Origin: a candidate division KSB1 bacterium
Lineage (GTDB): Bacteria > Zhuqueibacterota > Zhuqueibacteria > Thermofontimicrobiales > Thermofontimicrobiaceae
Assembly (NCBI GenBank): GCA_034506395.1
Contig: JAPDPQ010000010.1
Location: forward strand, 62,001 to 126,000
Direction: 5' to 3'
DNA length: 64,000 bases
The notes under the pieces: generated by a model
The model's database searches: none
What the model was told of the DNA's origin: nothing
What the model saw: only the letters and a program-made list of their open reading frames with translations
In this document: piece after piece, positions 27,703-36,943 of the stretch
Position numbering within the stretch: the first letter of the stretch is position 1
Layout of the letters: the number at the start of each line of letters is the position of its first letter
Made by a program: the position numbers and the translations under genes

Positions 27703-28812
27703 CTAACATTTATATTTGCTAAACTCCAAATCATATAGATCTGCCACTCCTTTATTGGTGCATTTGCCATCGCTCAGATAGATACCAGAAGCCAATATCT
27801 GGTTTGTTTGGCAGGCTTTTTTGATGCCCTCTCGAGCGATCGACATGGCAAATGGGGCGACGATGTTATTCATGGCTCGAGATGCTGTCCGAGCGACGAC
27901 CGCTGGAATATTAGGAACGCAATAGTGCAGAATCCCTTCTTTGATAAATACCGGGTCAGAATGCGTGGTCGGTCGGCTGGTTGCGACACATCCCCCATGG
28001 TCAATAGATGCATCAATGATGAGCGAACCTTTTTTCATCAACTTCAGATGCTCTTCGGTAATGAGAATCGGGGTCCGTTGTGCTGGTTGATACACAGCAC
28101 CAATGAACACGTCTGCAAATTTTAGTGCCCGCTCAATCATATAAAGGTTGGCTTCAGCAGTGATTACCCTGCCCCCTAATTCTCGATGAATAAACCGCAG
28201 TCGCGAGATATCTTCATCCATGACGACGACCTGCGCGCCGAGACCGACAAAAGCTTTGGCAGAATTGAAACCTAACTGGCCTGCACCGAGAATGACAACG
28301 GTCGATGGCGGGATGCCCGGGAATCCACCAATGGCAATCCCACGGCCACCGTTATCGCATTGCAAAAAACGACCTGCAATTTGGGGCATCATGTTGCCAG
28401 CAATTTCACCCATAGCGACCAGGAGCGGTCGATATTTGGGTGCGATCTCGATCAATTCCGTCCCCACAGCGGTGACTTTCTTTTCCAACATCATCTCAAT
28501 CGTACGCTTTTTCAGCAGCCCCGTCAACAGAAATGAGAAAATCATTTGCTCTGGATGAAGCAATTCCGCCTCAGATTCTGTCGGTGGCATCACTTTGATA
28601 ATCAGATCGGAGCGCTTAAACACTTCCTCGTGGTTGAACACAATTTCACCACCCATTTTTTGGAAATCCTCGTCTGAAAAGCGACTGTCCAATCCTGCTC
28701 CACGTTCGATGTAGACCTTATGCCCTTCCTTGACCAATGAGTAGACACCTGGCGCCGTCAGCGAAATTCGCCGCTCCTCAGCTAGGATTTCCTTAGGAAT
28801 TCCAATATTCAT
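27703..28812 (-). CDS. ald: Alanine dehydrogenase
   Basis: 369 residues, the normal length for Ald. The N-terminus MNIGIPKEILAEERRISLTP-type start, KVMPPTESEAELL (substrate site), the Rossmann motif VVILGAGQLGFNSAKAFVGLGAQV, and DASIDHGGCVATSRPTTHSDP are the family hallmarks. It interconverts L-alanine and pyruvate with NAD and ammonia. GGAGG stands before ATG 28812. The identity is firm; the in-sequence variant GQLG replaces the common GxVG. Confidence 0.95.
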   Translation of the reverse strand: MNIGIPKEILAEERRISLTAPGVYSLVKEGHKVYIERGAGLDSRFSDEDFQKMGGEIVFNHEEVFKRSDLIIKVMPPTESEAELLHPEQMIFSFLLTGLLKKRTIEMMLEKKVTAVGTELIEIAPKYRPLLVAMGEIAGNMMPQIAGRFLQCDNGGRGIAIGGFPGIPPSTVVILGAGQLGFNSAKAFVGLGAQVVVMDEDISRLRFIHRELGGRVITAEANLYMIERALKFADVFIGAVYQPAQRTPILITEEHLKLMKKGSLIIDASIDHGGCVATSRPTTHSDPVFIKEGILHYCVPNIPAVVARTASRAMNNIVAPFAMSIAREGIKKACQTNQILASGIYLSDGKCTNKGVADLYDLEFSKYKC

Positions 28813-29036
28813 ATCTTAACCTCCACAGGAACGATTTATTTTTTCCCAAAAGTTAGCTATATAAGATAGCTTTTTTTTGCTAAAATGCAAGTGAATTATT
28901 TAAATTTTTATCAAATCCATATCAACCATTTATCTTCATCTAAATCGCTGGGGTGAAAACTTTAAACTTTGCACAAATCACATCCTGCTGGCAGACATTT
29001 TGCTTTCTATAAATTTTAGTAACAAGGATTTTATGC

Positions 29037-29065
29037 TTGACTTTAAAGAGAATAATTTTTATAAT
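29037..29065 (+). promoter_or_regulatory. Near-consensus sigma70-type promoter
   Basis: TTGACT (29037-29042), a 17-bp spacer and TATAAT (29060-29065). It sits 39 bp upstream of the AgmX/PglI-like gene at 29104. Confidence 0.75.
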
Positions 29066-29103
29066 TCATTCGAATTTTGAAAAGCAAGGGGTAACAAGTT
29101 ATT

Positions 29104-30384
29104 GTGGAGACCAGTGTGAAGCACGATAGCCGCGACCGCACCAAGTTTGAAGTGTTGAAAGATTTAGCTAAAAACGAAAAATCAAGCGCTCAGACCTTTA
29201 AAGTGGGCACTTCCCAGAAAATCGAAAAATTTCCAGCCGAATTTAAAAAGGGGATTCTTCAATCGATCGATTTGCGCTTCCTCCTGATTCTCTTGTTCTC
29301 ATTAGTCCTAAATGTGAGCTTTATTTTTTTGCTCCGACGGATGGTGCCCATGGAATTAACCAGCAAAGCGATTAGCAATATTCAAGAACGCTACGCAAAA
29401 CTTTTGCTCAAAGAGGGCTCTCTCTCGTACCCGAGCTTTTTGGATCGATTATCGAAATACGAAAATCGAATCGATCCTGAGGTGATCACTGGATTGACCC
29501 GATGGATGTCTACTTATACGGATAATTTTATCGAGAGCATAGCAGAGATTCCTGCAGCTCGCGAATCAAAAGGTTCAAGTGCTGGTCCCTTAGGACCTAG
29601 AGAGACAAGCTTACCATCCCGGGAAGATTTGCTTGGTGCGCGATCTACGGCTACTGCGCAAAGGCGAGCGTCTCGGGCTGAATTAGAGCAGCAAATGAGC
29701 TCAGTAGGGTTATTGGGATTAATTTCCAGTAATACTCGAGCAGCCGATCGCGAGTATGTGGAGGACCTCCTGGAATACGCTTCAGAAAACTCTGAGCATT
29801 TAAGTGAGGTGCTATCCCGTCTGAGTGCAATCGAGGTTCCGCGCTATGGAAGCAGTCATTATCTCAGGAGATTAAAGGATGGGGATGATAGTCGTGGCAT
29901 CGGTAGCGACGAGGCACTTCTCAAAGGGGGACGTATCACAGCTAACGAAGAAAAACAACAGGCGATCGAAAATGTCAAGCCAATCGAAACGGTTCAGGCA
30001 AAGCCTGCTAAGCGCAATCTAAATTACGAACCTGTTCCTACGAGCGAGGAGGAGCAAGCAGCCATAACCCAGAAGCGCGTCAAAACCCGGTCGGCTCAGG
30101 ACGTGATGCGGGTTGTCCAATCTCATACTCGCGCTTTGCAGGATTGCTATAAGCAAGAATTGCGCTACGCACCGAATATCAGTGGTAAGATCACTGTGCG
30201 ATTTGTGGTTGATCCTGATGGCAATGTGAAAGATGTCGCGCTTGTATCTTCCACGCTCAATAGCCCCAGGATGGAACAATGCATTATCAATCGGATCAAA
30301 CGCTGGCGCGACTTCCCACCGTGCGACCCAAGCGTTGGAGATAAAACCTATCGACAATCGTTTAGCTTCGGAGAGAAAAATTGA
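29104..30384 (+). CDS. AgmX/PglI-type (TonB-like) energy-transducer protein
   Basis: 426 residues. There is one transmembrane helix at about 58-78 (FLLILLFSLVLNVSFIFLL) and a long low-complexity and charged periplasmic linker. The C-terminal ~95 residues (VMRVVQSHTRALQDCYKQEL...GKITVRFVVDPDGNV...CIINRIKRWRDFP) match the AgmX/PglI C-terminal domain, a TonB-like fold with two conserved cysteines. Such proteins link inner-membrane motors to the outer membrane in myxobacteria and related groups. The start is GTG 29104 with AAGGGG upstream and a strong promoter. No ExbB/ExbD partner is adjacent. Confidence 0.75.
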   Translation: METSVKHDSRDRTKFEVLKDLAKNEKSSAQTFKVGTSQKIEKFPAEFKKGILQSIDLRFLLILLFSLVLNVSFIFLLRRMVPMELTSKAISNIQERYAKLLLKEGSLSYPSFLDRLSKYENRIDPEVITGLTRWMSTYTDNFIESIAEIPAARESKGSSAGPLGPRETSLPSREDLLGARSTATAQRRASRAELEQQMSSVGLLGLISSNTRAADREYVEDLLEYASENSEHLSEVLSRLSAIEVPRYGSSHYLRRLKDGDDSRGIGSDEALLKGGRITANEEKQQAIENVKPIETVQAKPAKRNLNYEPVPTSEEEQAAITQKRVKTRSAQDVMRVVQSHTRALQDCYKQELRYAPNISGKITVRFVVDPDGNVKDVALVSSTLNSPRMEQCIINRIKRWRDFPPCDPSVGDKTYRQSFSFGEKN

Positions 30385-30538
30385 GTCATGGGCCTCTGCA
30401 CCACTGAAACACAGCAAAATGATTAGCAGCTTGTGCTGATGTTGGCAGACATGTGACGCTCAAATTGAAGAATGGAATAAAGCAGAAGATTGTACTACCA
30501 GCGGCGAGATGAATTGACCGAACTCAAGGAGGGAGAAA

Positions 30539-32131
30539 GTGAAACAATTATTTGCTGGCATTGATTGTTCGACCCAAAGCTGTAAGCTTGTCATCATCGA
30601 TCTGGATCTCAAACAGGTACTTTATACTGATGTTGTCAATTATGATCATGATCTTCCCCAATATCACACAGTAAACGGGGTTATCTCAGGCCTCGGTGAG
30701 GGAGTTTCTGAATCTGATCCCAAGATGTGGATCGACGCGCTGGAGACGCTATTTCAGCGATTGGCTCGATCTGAGATTTCGCCGCGGGATATTCAGGCGA
30801 TTTCGGTATCAGGGCAACAGCATGGGCTGGTGTGTCTGGATCGGGAAGGCAATCTCTCGCGAACAAGAAGCAAGCTCTGGAACGATTTCTCCACACGCGC
30901 CGAATGCGAACAGCTCACCGAATTTGTCGGAGGGCCGAAGCAAATGATCGCTGAAGTGGGGAATACGCAACGCACCGGATACACCGCTGGCAAAATTCTA
31001 CATTTCGCTCGTCACGAGCCAGACGCCTTCAGAAGAACTGCAACCTGTTTTCTGGTTCACAATTTCGTCAATTGGTACCTAACTGGTGGCAAAAACGGAG
31101 GCGTGCGCGTTATGGAGCCAGGTGATACATCCGGTATGGCGCTTTGGCATCCAGCCACAAGATCTTGGTCTGAAAAATTGATAGATTTCATCGATCCCAG
31201 CTTGCGGGAGAAACTTCCTCCAGTCCTGCCATCCGATCGATTTATCGGCACCATCTCTGCAGATTTGGTCCATCGCTTTGGTTTCGATCCCAAATGTCAA
31301 ATTGATGCTGGCAGCGGCGACAATATGTATGGTGCGATTGGAACTGGCAATGTGGTCCCAGGGATTGTTACAGTCAGCCTGGGCACCAGCGGCACGGCGT
31401 ATAGCTTCATGGAACAACCATATATCGACCCTGAAGGTGAAATTGCAGCCTTTTGCGATAGCACAGGCCATTATCTGCCGTTGCTTTGCGTATCCAATCT
31501 CGCCAATGGATATAACACGCTGCTGCAACAATTTAACCTGAACCATGAGCAGTTTAATCAAATTGCAGCTAAAACCCCTGCTGGTTGCCTGGGGCGAGTG
31601 GTGATCCCATGGTATGCTGGGGAGCGGACTCCGGACGTGCCTTTGGCTGCTCCGCTCTACTTCGGTTTCGGGTTGGACGATTTTCGTCCCGAATGGCTCT
31701 GTCGCGCGGTGCTTGAGGGACATGTACTCAATCTATATGATGGATTTCAGCGGATGCCAGTGACCGCTCAAGAAATTCGGCTGACAGGTGGTTTGTCGCG
31801 CTCGGAGATCTGGTGCCAAACCATTGCCGATATCTTTGAAGCCACGGTCGTGCCAGTGGAGGGAGAAGGCGCTGCGTTGGGTGCTGCTCTCCACGCTGCT
31901 TGGGTATATCGTAAAAATCAAGACCCCTCCATTTCTTTGCTTGAATTGATTACACCTTTTGTCCTGCTCCAAGAACAACGTCGGAAAAACCCAATTGCCG
32001 ATAATGTCAGGCGTTACCAGATCCTTAAAAAGCTATATCATTCATTGAGCTGCCTTGTTCGCAGACAACCGAGCAGTGAAGATCCTTTTGAACTGAGAAA
32101 TCATCTAATTCAAATCGGCAGCAACCGATGA
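30539..32131 (+). CDS. FGGY-family sugar kinase, xylulokinase-like
   Basis: 530 residues. The FGGY N-domain begins FAGIDCSTQSCKLVI (ATP-binding loop) and includes SVSGQQHGLV and the LWND substrate region. The C-domain has VTVSLGTSGTAY and LTGGLSRSEIWCQTIADIF with VVPVEGEGAALGAALHA. It is closest by pattern to D-xylulokinase, which phosphorylates xylulose at O5; other pentuloses are possible. The start is GTG 30539 behind AAGGAGGGA. It is followed by a hairpin terminator. Confidence 0.85.
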   Translation: MKQLFAGIDCSTQSCKLVIIDLDLKQVLYTDVVNYDHDLPQYHTVNGVISGLGEGVSESDPKMWIDALETLFQRLARSEISPRDIQAISVSGQQHGLVCLDREGNLSRTRSKLWNDFSTRAECEQLTEFVGGPKQMIAEVGNTQRTGYTAGKILHFARHEPDAFRRTATCFLVHNFVNWYLTGGKNGGVRVMEPGDTSGMALWHPATRSWSEKLIDFIDPSLREKLPPVLPSDRFIGTISADLVHRFGFDPKCQIDAGSGDNMYGAIGTGNVVPGIVTVSLGTSGTAYSFMEQPYIDPEGEIAAFCDSTGHYLPLLCVSNLANGYNTLLQQFNLNHEQFNQIAAKTPAGCLGRVVIPWYAGERTPDVPLAAPLYFGFGLDDFRPEWLCRAVLEGHVLNLYDGFQRMPVTAQEIRLTGGLSRSEIWCQTIADIFEATVVPVEGEGAALGAALHAAWVYRKNQDPSISLLELITPFVLLQEQRRKNPIADNVRRYQILKKLYHSLSCLVRRQPSSEDPFELRNHLIQIGSNR

Positions 32132-32155
32132 GTTGGTATTTCAATATTTCTTACA

Positions 32156-32313
32156 GGGCTGAGAGGCTGATTTGATGCTAAAACTATTATCATCACTCAA
32201 AATCTTCATCTCAAGGCCCTTACTCACCACAAAGGGTTAACAATCCCCCAACGAGGACGCATTGCAGGCCAATTATCCTTCAGCCCAATTCGTCACTGTT
32301 GGGGCTTTTTTAT
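32156..32313 (+). terminator. Terminator with competing upstream arm
   Basis: AGCCCAA (32282-32288) pairs with TTGGGGCT (one bulged G) and runs into a T-tract near 32306-32313, which is a plausible intrinsic terminator. Its 5' arm can instead pair, as TCAGCCC (32280-32286), with GGGCTGA at 32156-32162. The distal arrangement looks like terminator/antiterminator competition. The remaining sequence up to the next promoter has no gene. The early GGCTGAGA resembles a THI box only superficially. Confidence 0.5.
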
Positions 32314-32434
32314 TTATTTGTTCGGCTTTGGTTCAAAGAAAATTTAATTCAAATAAGGTTCAATGCGTCATCTGGGTATTTTTCTGAATTCAAAAAGGAG
32401 TGAATTTGAGTTGTTACAAAAAAACAAAAAAAGC

Positions 32435-32463
32435 TTGACTTAGAAAATAATTTCCCTTAAATT
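32435..32463 (+). promoter_or_regulatory. Sigma70-type promoter for the ROK kinase
   Basis: TTGACT (32435-32440), 17 bp, TAAATT (32458-32463). It lies about 60 bp upstream of the ROK gene. Confidence 0.65.
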
Positions 32464-32524
32464 TGCCAGCTATCCTTTGGATTTTCTGATTCGAAAACGG
32501 TTGAATGAAATCTTACGGTGAGTA

Positions 32525-33496
32525 ATGAGTTTATTTATCGGTTTGGATCTTGGGGGGACAAATTTGAAATATGCGCTGGGCACTGGGAATGGTGATTTGT
32601 TGATTCGTTTTAGCAAGCCTTCGATGGCGTTTGCCAAGCAAGATAAGATTTTCGAGAACATGTTTTCCGCTGTGGATCAGTTGATAGAAGTAGCGGCAAG
32701 TCGAGGCGAGACCGTGGTTGCCATCGGGATCGGCAGTCCTGGTTGCGTTGATTTTGAGACAGGTCAATTATTGGGTAGCACGCCAAATTTTGTGGATTGG
32801 ACCAATGCTCCGATCAAAAAGCGTTTCGAAGAGCGATTTCACGTGCCAACTTGGGTTGATAATGATGCGAATATGATGGCTCTGGCGGAGTCGCGCAAAG
32901 GAGCTGGCCGGGGATACCGATCCGTTCTCTGCGCGACATTGGGGACAGGAATAGGCGGGGGAATGGTCATCAATGGAGAACTCTATCGAGGTTCACATTA
33001 TTCAGCAGCGGAGATCGGGCATATTGTGATTGAGATCGATGGTAGGCCGTGCAATTGCGGCAATCGCGGATGTCTCGAGGCTTACGCTGCCGCCCCCGCG
33101 ATTGTGGATCGCTATCGGAAAAAGTTGAAAAGATTCGGCGTCATGTTCGATATCGAAGGTCTAAATACCGAAACGATCTTTTTGAAAGCACAACTAAACG
33201 AAGACCTCGCTAAAGAGACCATTTTGGAGACCTGCGACTATCTAGGGACCGGGCTGGCAAGCGTGGCCAATGTCATCGATCCAGATTTAATCATTCTTGG
33301 GGGCGGCGTAGCTGAGGCTGGCAATGAATTTATTCAGCGCATTGAGCAAGCAGTAAAACAAAATGCCATTGGTGCCATTGCCGAAAAGATCCGCGTGGTA
33401 AAAGCCATGTTGAACGTCGACGCTGGCATCATTGGCGCGATCCTTCTGGCTGCTGAAAATTATGCGGCATCACATAGCAAACCCAGAAAGCTATAA
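32525..33496 (+). CDS. ROK-family glucokinase-like sugar kinase
   Basis: 323 residues. The ATP-binding loop is FIGLDLGGTNLKYAL. Catalytic Asp114 lies in WVDNDAN. Zinc-site residues are His166 and the CNCGNRGC cysteines (C176, C178, C183) followed by LEAYAA. This is the complete ROK signature of glucokinases and N-acetylmannosamine/allose kinases, acting in the cytoplasm. No DNA-binding helix-turn-helix is present, so it is an enzyme rather than a repressor. It has its own promoter and a weak Shine-Dalgarno. Confidence 0.92.
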   Translation: MSLFIGLDLGGTNLKYALGTGNGDLLIRFSKPSMAFAKQDKIFENMFSAVDQLIEVAASRGETVVAIGIGSPGCVDFETGQLLGSTPNFVDWTNAPIKKRFEERFHVPTWVDNDANMMALAESRKGAGRGYRSVLCATLGTGIGGGMVINGELYRGSHYSAAEIGHIVIEIDGRPCNCGNRGCLEAYAAAPAIVDRYRKKLKRFGVMFDIEGLNTETIFLKAQLNEDLAKETILETCDYLGTGLASVANVIDPDLIILGGGVAEAGNEFIQRIEQAVKQNAIGAIAEKIRVVKAMLNVDAGIIGAILLAAENYAASHSKPRKL

Positions 33497-33755
33497 TGAT
33501 GAAACCCCGCCCCCATACGAGGAAATGAAATCGAAATGAAATTTTATGTTTTCAGAAATCAGGAGTAAGAAAGATCGTGATTGAATCGAATGAAATTGTG
33601 GGTTTTTATGCGCTCAATCCACAGGGTCATCTTGACCAAACAGCCGCGGATTAAATGATTAGTGGTACAGGCATCTCTTTTTTTCTTTTCAATTCCAATC
33701 GAAAACTCAGCCAATGGTAAGCTCGTTGCAAAAAGATCCTATTTCTGTTGGTTGA

Positions 33756-34562
33756 TTAATGTTTGAAAGGCGTCTCCAAGGATTTCTTCGTGTATCCCCT
33801 CGGAACTTCAAATTCGCTATCAGAAATTGAGGTCTTTACTACCCGTGTCGTTTCGGTGATTATTTCAATTTTCACCATGCCTGTCTCGGAGTTTATTTTA
33901 GTGAGCAACGGCAACCCTCGAAGTTTTCGAGCTTCCGAAGATAATTTAACTTTCATCATGCCTAACTTTTCGTAGATATCTACCCACTCGCTGCCCATAT
34001 TCAGTTTGCTGGTTAGCCACATCTCCATAATCGGTTCATCGTCCAAGTTGAAAAACACTTGTTCACAGTCGTAACCGAGAATCATTTTGGTTTTCCCTGT
34101 TTTCTTAAAAGAAATTTCAAATAGTGATTGATCGGTGAACATTTTGCCTAGATCCTTACCCAGCATTTGTTCCATGGCTTTGCGTTCCTCGGGAGACATC
34201 TTTTTCATCTCCTGCTGCATAGCGGACTGCATGTCGGTCATCCCCTTCTGCATATCTGCGAAGGTCATCTCCGTATAGCTTTTCTCCTTATGATTGACTG
34301 TCCACATTAATTCTTTATCGAACCTGAGGATCATATCTTCTCCATTTGTCAAATCGGCAGACTTAAACTTGCCCGACTTATAAAACGCCTTGTGTTGTTC
34401 AGTTTTCTGGCTCGGCTGCCTTGGCATGGTAGATTTCGTTATTACAGTTTGCTCTAAATAGCCTTCAAAGGTTTGAGCGTTGGCAAATTGGAATGTCAAG
34501 ACCATTATGGCGAGGCCTAAAAATTGGAATCCTTTGATCGGACGGTTCAAATTTGTTCTCAT
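33756..34562 (-). CDS. Exported DUF4412-type protein
   Basis: 268 residues. The signal peptide ends FANAQ. The mature part (TFEGYLEQTV...KFKSADLTNGEDMILRFDKELMWTVNHKEKSYTEMTF) matches the DUF4412 pattern of periplasmic beta-rich proteins. It includes a helical, Met/Lys/Glu-rich insertion (DMQKGMTDMQSAMQQEMKK). Its function is unknown; the fold resembles lipoprotein-carrier-like barrels (inference). AAGGAA precedes ATG 34562. It converges with the ROK gene; the 259 bp between them hold no visible feature. Confidence 0.75.
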   Translation of the reverse strand: MRTNLNRPIKGFQFLGLAIMVLTFQFANAQTFEGYLEQTVITKSTMPRQPSQKTEQHKAFYKSGKFKSADLTNGEDMILRFDKELMWTVNHKEKSYTEMTFADMQKGMTDMQSAMQQEMKKMSPEERKAMEQMLGKDLGKMFTDQSLFEISFKKTGKTKMILGYDCEQVFFNLDDEPIMEMWLTSKLNMGSEWVDIYEKLGMMKVKLSSEARKLRGLPLLTKINSETGMVKIEIITETTRVVKTSISDSEFEVPRGYTKKSLETPFKH

Positions 34563-34778
34563 GAATGATTCCTTTCAGCTAAATTAACAAAAGTTGCACG
34601 ATAGATTCGTTGAAGCAATGGACAACAAAAATATTTAGATTTCTTCTTGTTTTTCAGCCGAACTGGTTATGAGAGATGGCAAGTGTCGGTTCATTGGGCG
34701 TATTTCTCGAATTTTTTTACCCGAAAATGCCAAAACCTCATTTCAGCCAGTGACTTCATTTCACCAAAGGCTTGTTGA

Positions 34779-35474
34779 TTAAAAGAACCATCTGGAAGTG
34801 ACGTAGAGACCGGTTCCGATGGCGAGACCGACCACAATTACCAGGATCAGATATCTGCTGAAATCTAGTTCAATCTTTTCTCTTTCCTTACGCCGAATGA
34901 CGTTAAAAAGCATAGTGGCCAACGCGACGACGACGGTGAAAAAGAAGAAATACATTGGAGTATCAAAATAGCCGCGGGAGACCCCAACCTCCTCTCGAAA
35001 CGAGAGCTTTGCCAGCACAATCGAAACAACGAGAGTGACTGCTTGCACGATGACCCGAAATTCGATGTGCGTTTTTTTGGATAACCAGACGTTCAACAAT
35101 GTCAGACCAGAGCACCCCAAAGATGCCGTCAATAGGATGGCAGCATTGTAGAACAAAATCGAATATTTCAATGGATGGTGGGTCAAGGTCAGAAAAAAAA
35201 GCCCTACCATTTCACCGATGATGATCGTCTGGAGCAGCATAATAAATTTGGGATTGGGAGCCTTCGCCTCTTCAGGTTCTGGAGGAGCTGCCTCTTTGTG
35301 AATACGAATTTTTCGAGCCTGGCGATTAATAAATCCATCCTTTGGCGTTTCAGATTCATCTGATGCAAAAGAGGCGAATAATAGGATGAACAGCCCGGTC
35401 ATGCTAACCAGAAGGCTGAGGCTGCTGAGGCAAATGAATACCATTGAGGCGCACTCCGAAGTGGGTGATCGCAT
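34779..35474 (-). CDS. Polytopic membrane protein of unknown function
   Basis: 231 residues from ATG 35474 (AAGG upstream); a longer frame begins at 35504. About six hydrophobic segments are visible: one near the N-terminus (MVFICLSSLSLLVSMTGLFILL), a charged cytoplasmic loop with AAPPEPEEAKAPNP, then paired helices and a last helix LILVIVVGLAIGTGLYV. No conserved motif is recognised. It is flanked by the DUF4412 gene and the toroid protein in the same orientation but with wide gaps. Confidence 0.6.
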   Translation of the reverse strand: MRSPTSECASMVFICLSSLSLLVSMTGLFILLFASFASDESETPKDGFINRQARKIRIHKEAAPPEPEEAKAPNPKFIMLLQTIIIGEMVGLFFLTLTHHPLKYSILFYNAAILLTASLGCSGLTLLNVWLSKKTHIEFRVIVQAVTLVVSIVLAKLSFREEVGVSRGYFDTPMYFFFFTVVVALATMLFNVIRRKEREKIELDFSRYLILVIVVGLAIGTGLYVTSRWFF

Positions 35475-35627
35475 TGTTTGCCTTAATATATGAAATAATA
35501 GCAAAATGTCAAGTAAAATTATTGTTTCAATTCGAGCTCAAAACCTGCCGGCATGATCATTTTTTCCACTGAGAAACCCAATCGGCAAAAGGGAATGATA
35601 GGAAAAGCGTCACCTCACTAGTCGCTG

Positions 35628-36674
35628 CTAAATCGAGGGGGAGATTTTCCGATGCTGGCTTATAGGGGAACCCGGTTCTTGCAGCGCATTGGGAGATTTC
35701 AAATAGATCGTTTCGAACGCCTGAATGAACAAGCTCATGATCCAATCTGAGCTTCCTTGTTTACGAGCAAAATCGAATTGGGACCATTCCGGGATCCGCT
35801 TTTCCGATCGCAATGCATGCTCTCTCCTCCAGCGATCCAAGATTGGCTTTAATAATCGAGCAAGGTTTTCCGGTTGAACAAGGTGAGCAAAAGTGGAGAT
35901 ACTATGCACCAAATTTAAGATATCCAAACCTGTATAGTGAGGGGGATACCGCAATTTGTTGAAATTGAGTTTGGCATGATGGTCGAATTCGCATCCAAGG
36001 GCTGCGGACTCAAGATCGTAGTTCAACAACGAGCGAAGGGATGGCGCGATAATGGCGTCATATTTCCCATCGAATTGGGCGAGCAGCCGGGCCACATGGA
36101 CCGTGGCTGCTGGGCAACTTGGAGTGGATTCCAATTTTTCACCTGGCTGCTTGAGCCGATCGCAGTGCCAGCCTCCATCTCCTCGCTGCGTGGTGATTAT
36201 GTAATTTATTGCCGCTATGACTGAATTGCTCTGCCGATACCCCAGGCGCGTTAAACAATAGGCCAAATGAGCCGTGATGCAAACGAGCGTGATGGCTTGT
36301 TGTTTTTGGCGATGATAGCGGATCATAAATTGTCCGTCCTCCATTTGTTGCCATAGCAAAATCTTTAGCAACTCGTGGATGCCGAGTTTTTCCGCTGAAA
36401 CGCCTATATCGGCGAGGAAACGAATGACCCAGTAGAATGAACCATATACCCGATAATCGGCTGGCCTTTTCAGTAAAGATTTGATCCCCAGCGTTGGATC
36501 ATTCAGCCGCTGGATCAGATTTGCGATGTTTGGGTCAGTGAGCAGGGCTTGTTCCAGCAAATTGCGCCTTGCATCATAGTTCGGCAACAATACCAAACGC
36601 GACCAGGTAGTGCCGGAAGATAATATTTTCCCCTTTTGCTCATTTATTGAATAAATAAATTGATCGAAATTCAT
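35628..36674 (-). CDS. Alpha/alpha-toroid (prenyltransferase/squalene-cyclase-like repeat) protein
   Basis: 348 residues, all-helical, with QW-type repeats: QRGDGGWHCD near residue 160 and the weaker WQQMEDGQFM near 105. These occur in the barrel of terpene cyclases and protein prenyltransferases. No DxDD catalytic motif is seen, so it may be a non-catalytic relative. Start choice (ATG 36674) is uncertain; a TTG at 36698 would add eight residues and neither has a clear Shine-Dalgarno. It lies 269 bp downstream of a creatininase-family gene on the same strand. Confidence 0.6.
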   Translation of the reverse strand: MNFDQFIYSINEQKGKILSSGTTWSRLVLLPNYDARRNLLEQALLTDPNIANLIQRLNDPTLGIKSLLKRPADYRVYGSFYWVIRFLADIGVSAEKLGIHELLKILLWQQMEDGQFMIRYHRQKQQAITLVCITAHLAYCLTRLGYRQSNSVIAAINYIITTQRGDGGWHCDRLKQPGEKLESTPSCPAATVHVARLLAQFDGKYDAIIAPSLRSLLNYDLESAALGCEFDHHAKLNFNKLRYPPHYTGLDILNLVHSISTFAHLVQPENLARLLKPILDRWRREHALRSEKRIPEWSQFDFARKQGSSDWIMSLFIQAFETIYLKSPNALQEPGSPISQHRKISPSI

Positions 36675-36943
36675 ATCGATTTTAAAGTACCTAATCAAAT
36701 GATGAAATGAAAATTGACAAGCATATCTGCTCTAAAATTTTTCAGAGATAGGGGGGAGGATCATCACGAAAAAAATCTTATAAGTGTTGAAGTCCTATTC
36801 GTGTTAGTTATTTTTCAGCGCCGATCAGGAACATCATGATCATTGAAAGAAAACAGACTTATCCTAAACGCAAAGATCCTGCCATTGAATTTCCGTTGCG
36901 CTGCTATTAGAGAAATCAAATTAGAAACATGTGTAGGCAAAAG

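Noticed and set aside
31079..31723. 214-codon minus-strand ORF
   Set aside because: Antisense to the FGGY kinase with all its motifs; shadow frame.
32156..32200. GGCTGAGA, resembling a TPP riboswitch (THI box)
   Set aside because: The required ACCTGATCTGGATAAT-type segment and closing helices are absent, and the next gene is a sugar kinase.
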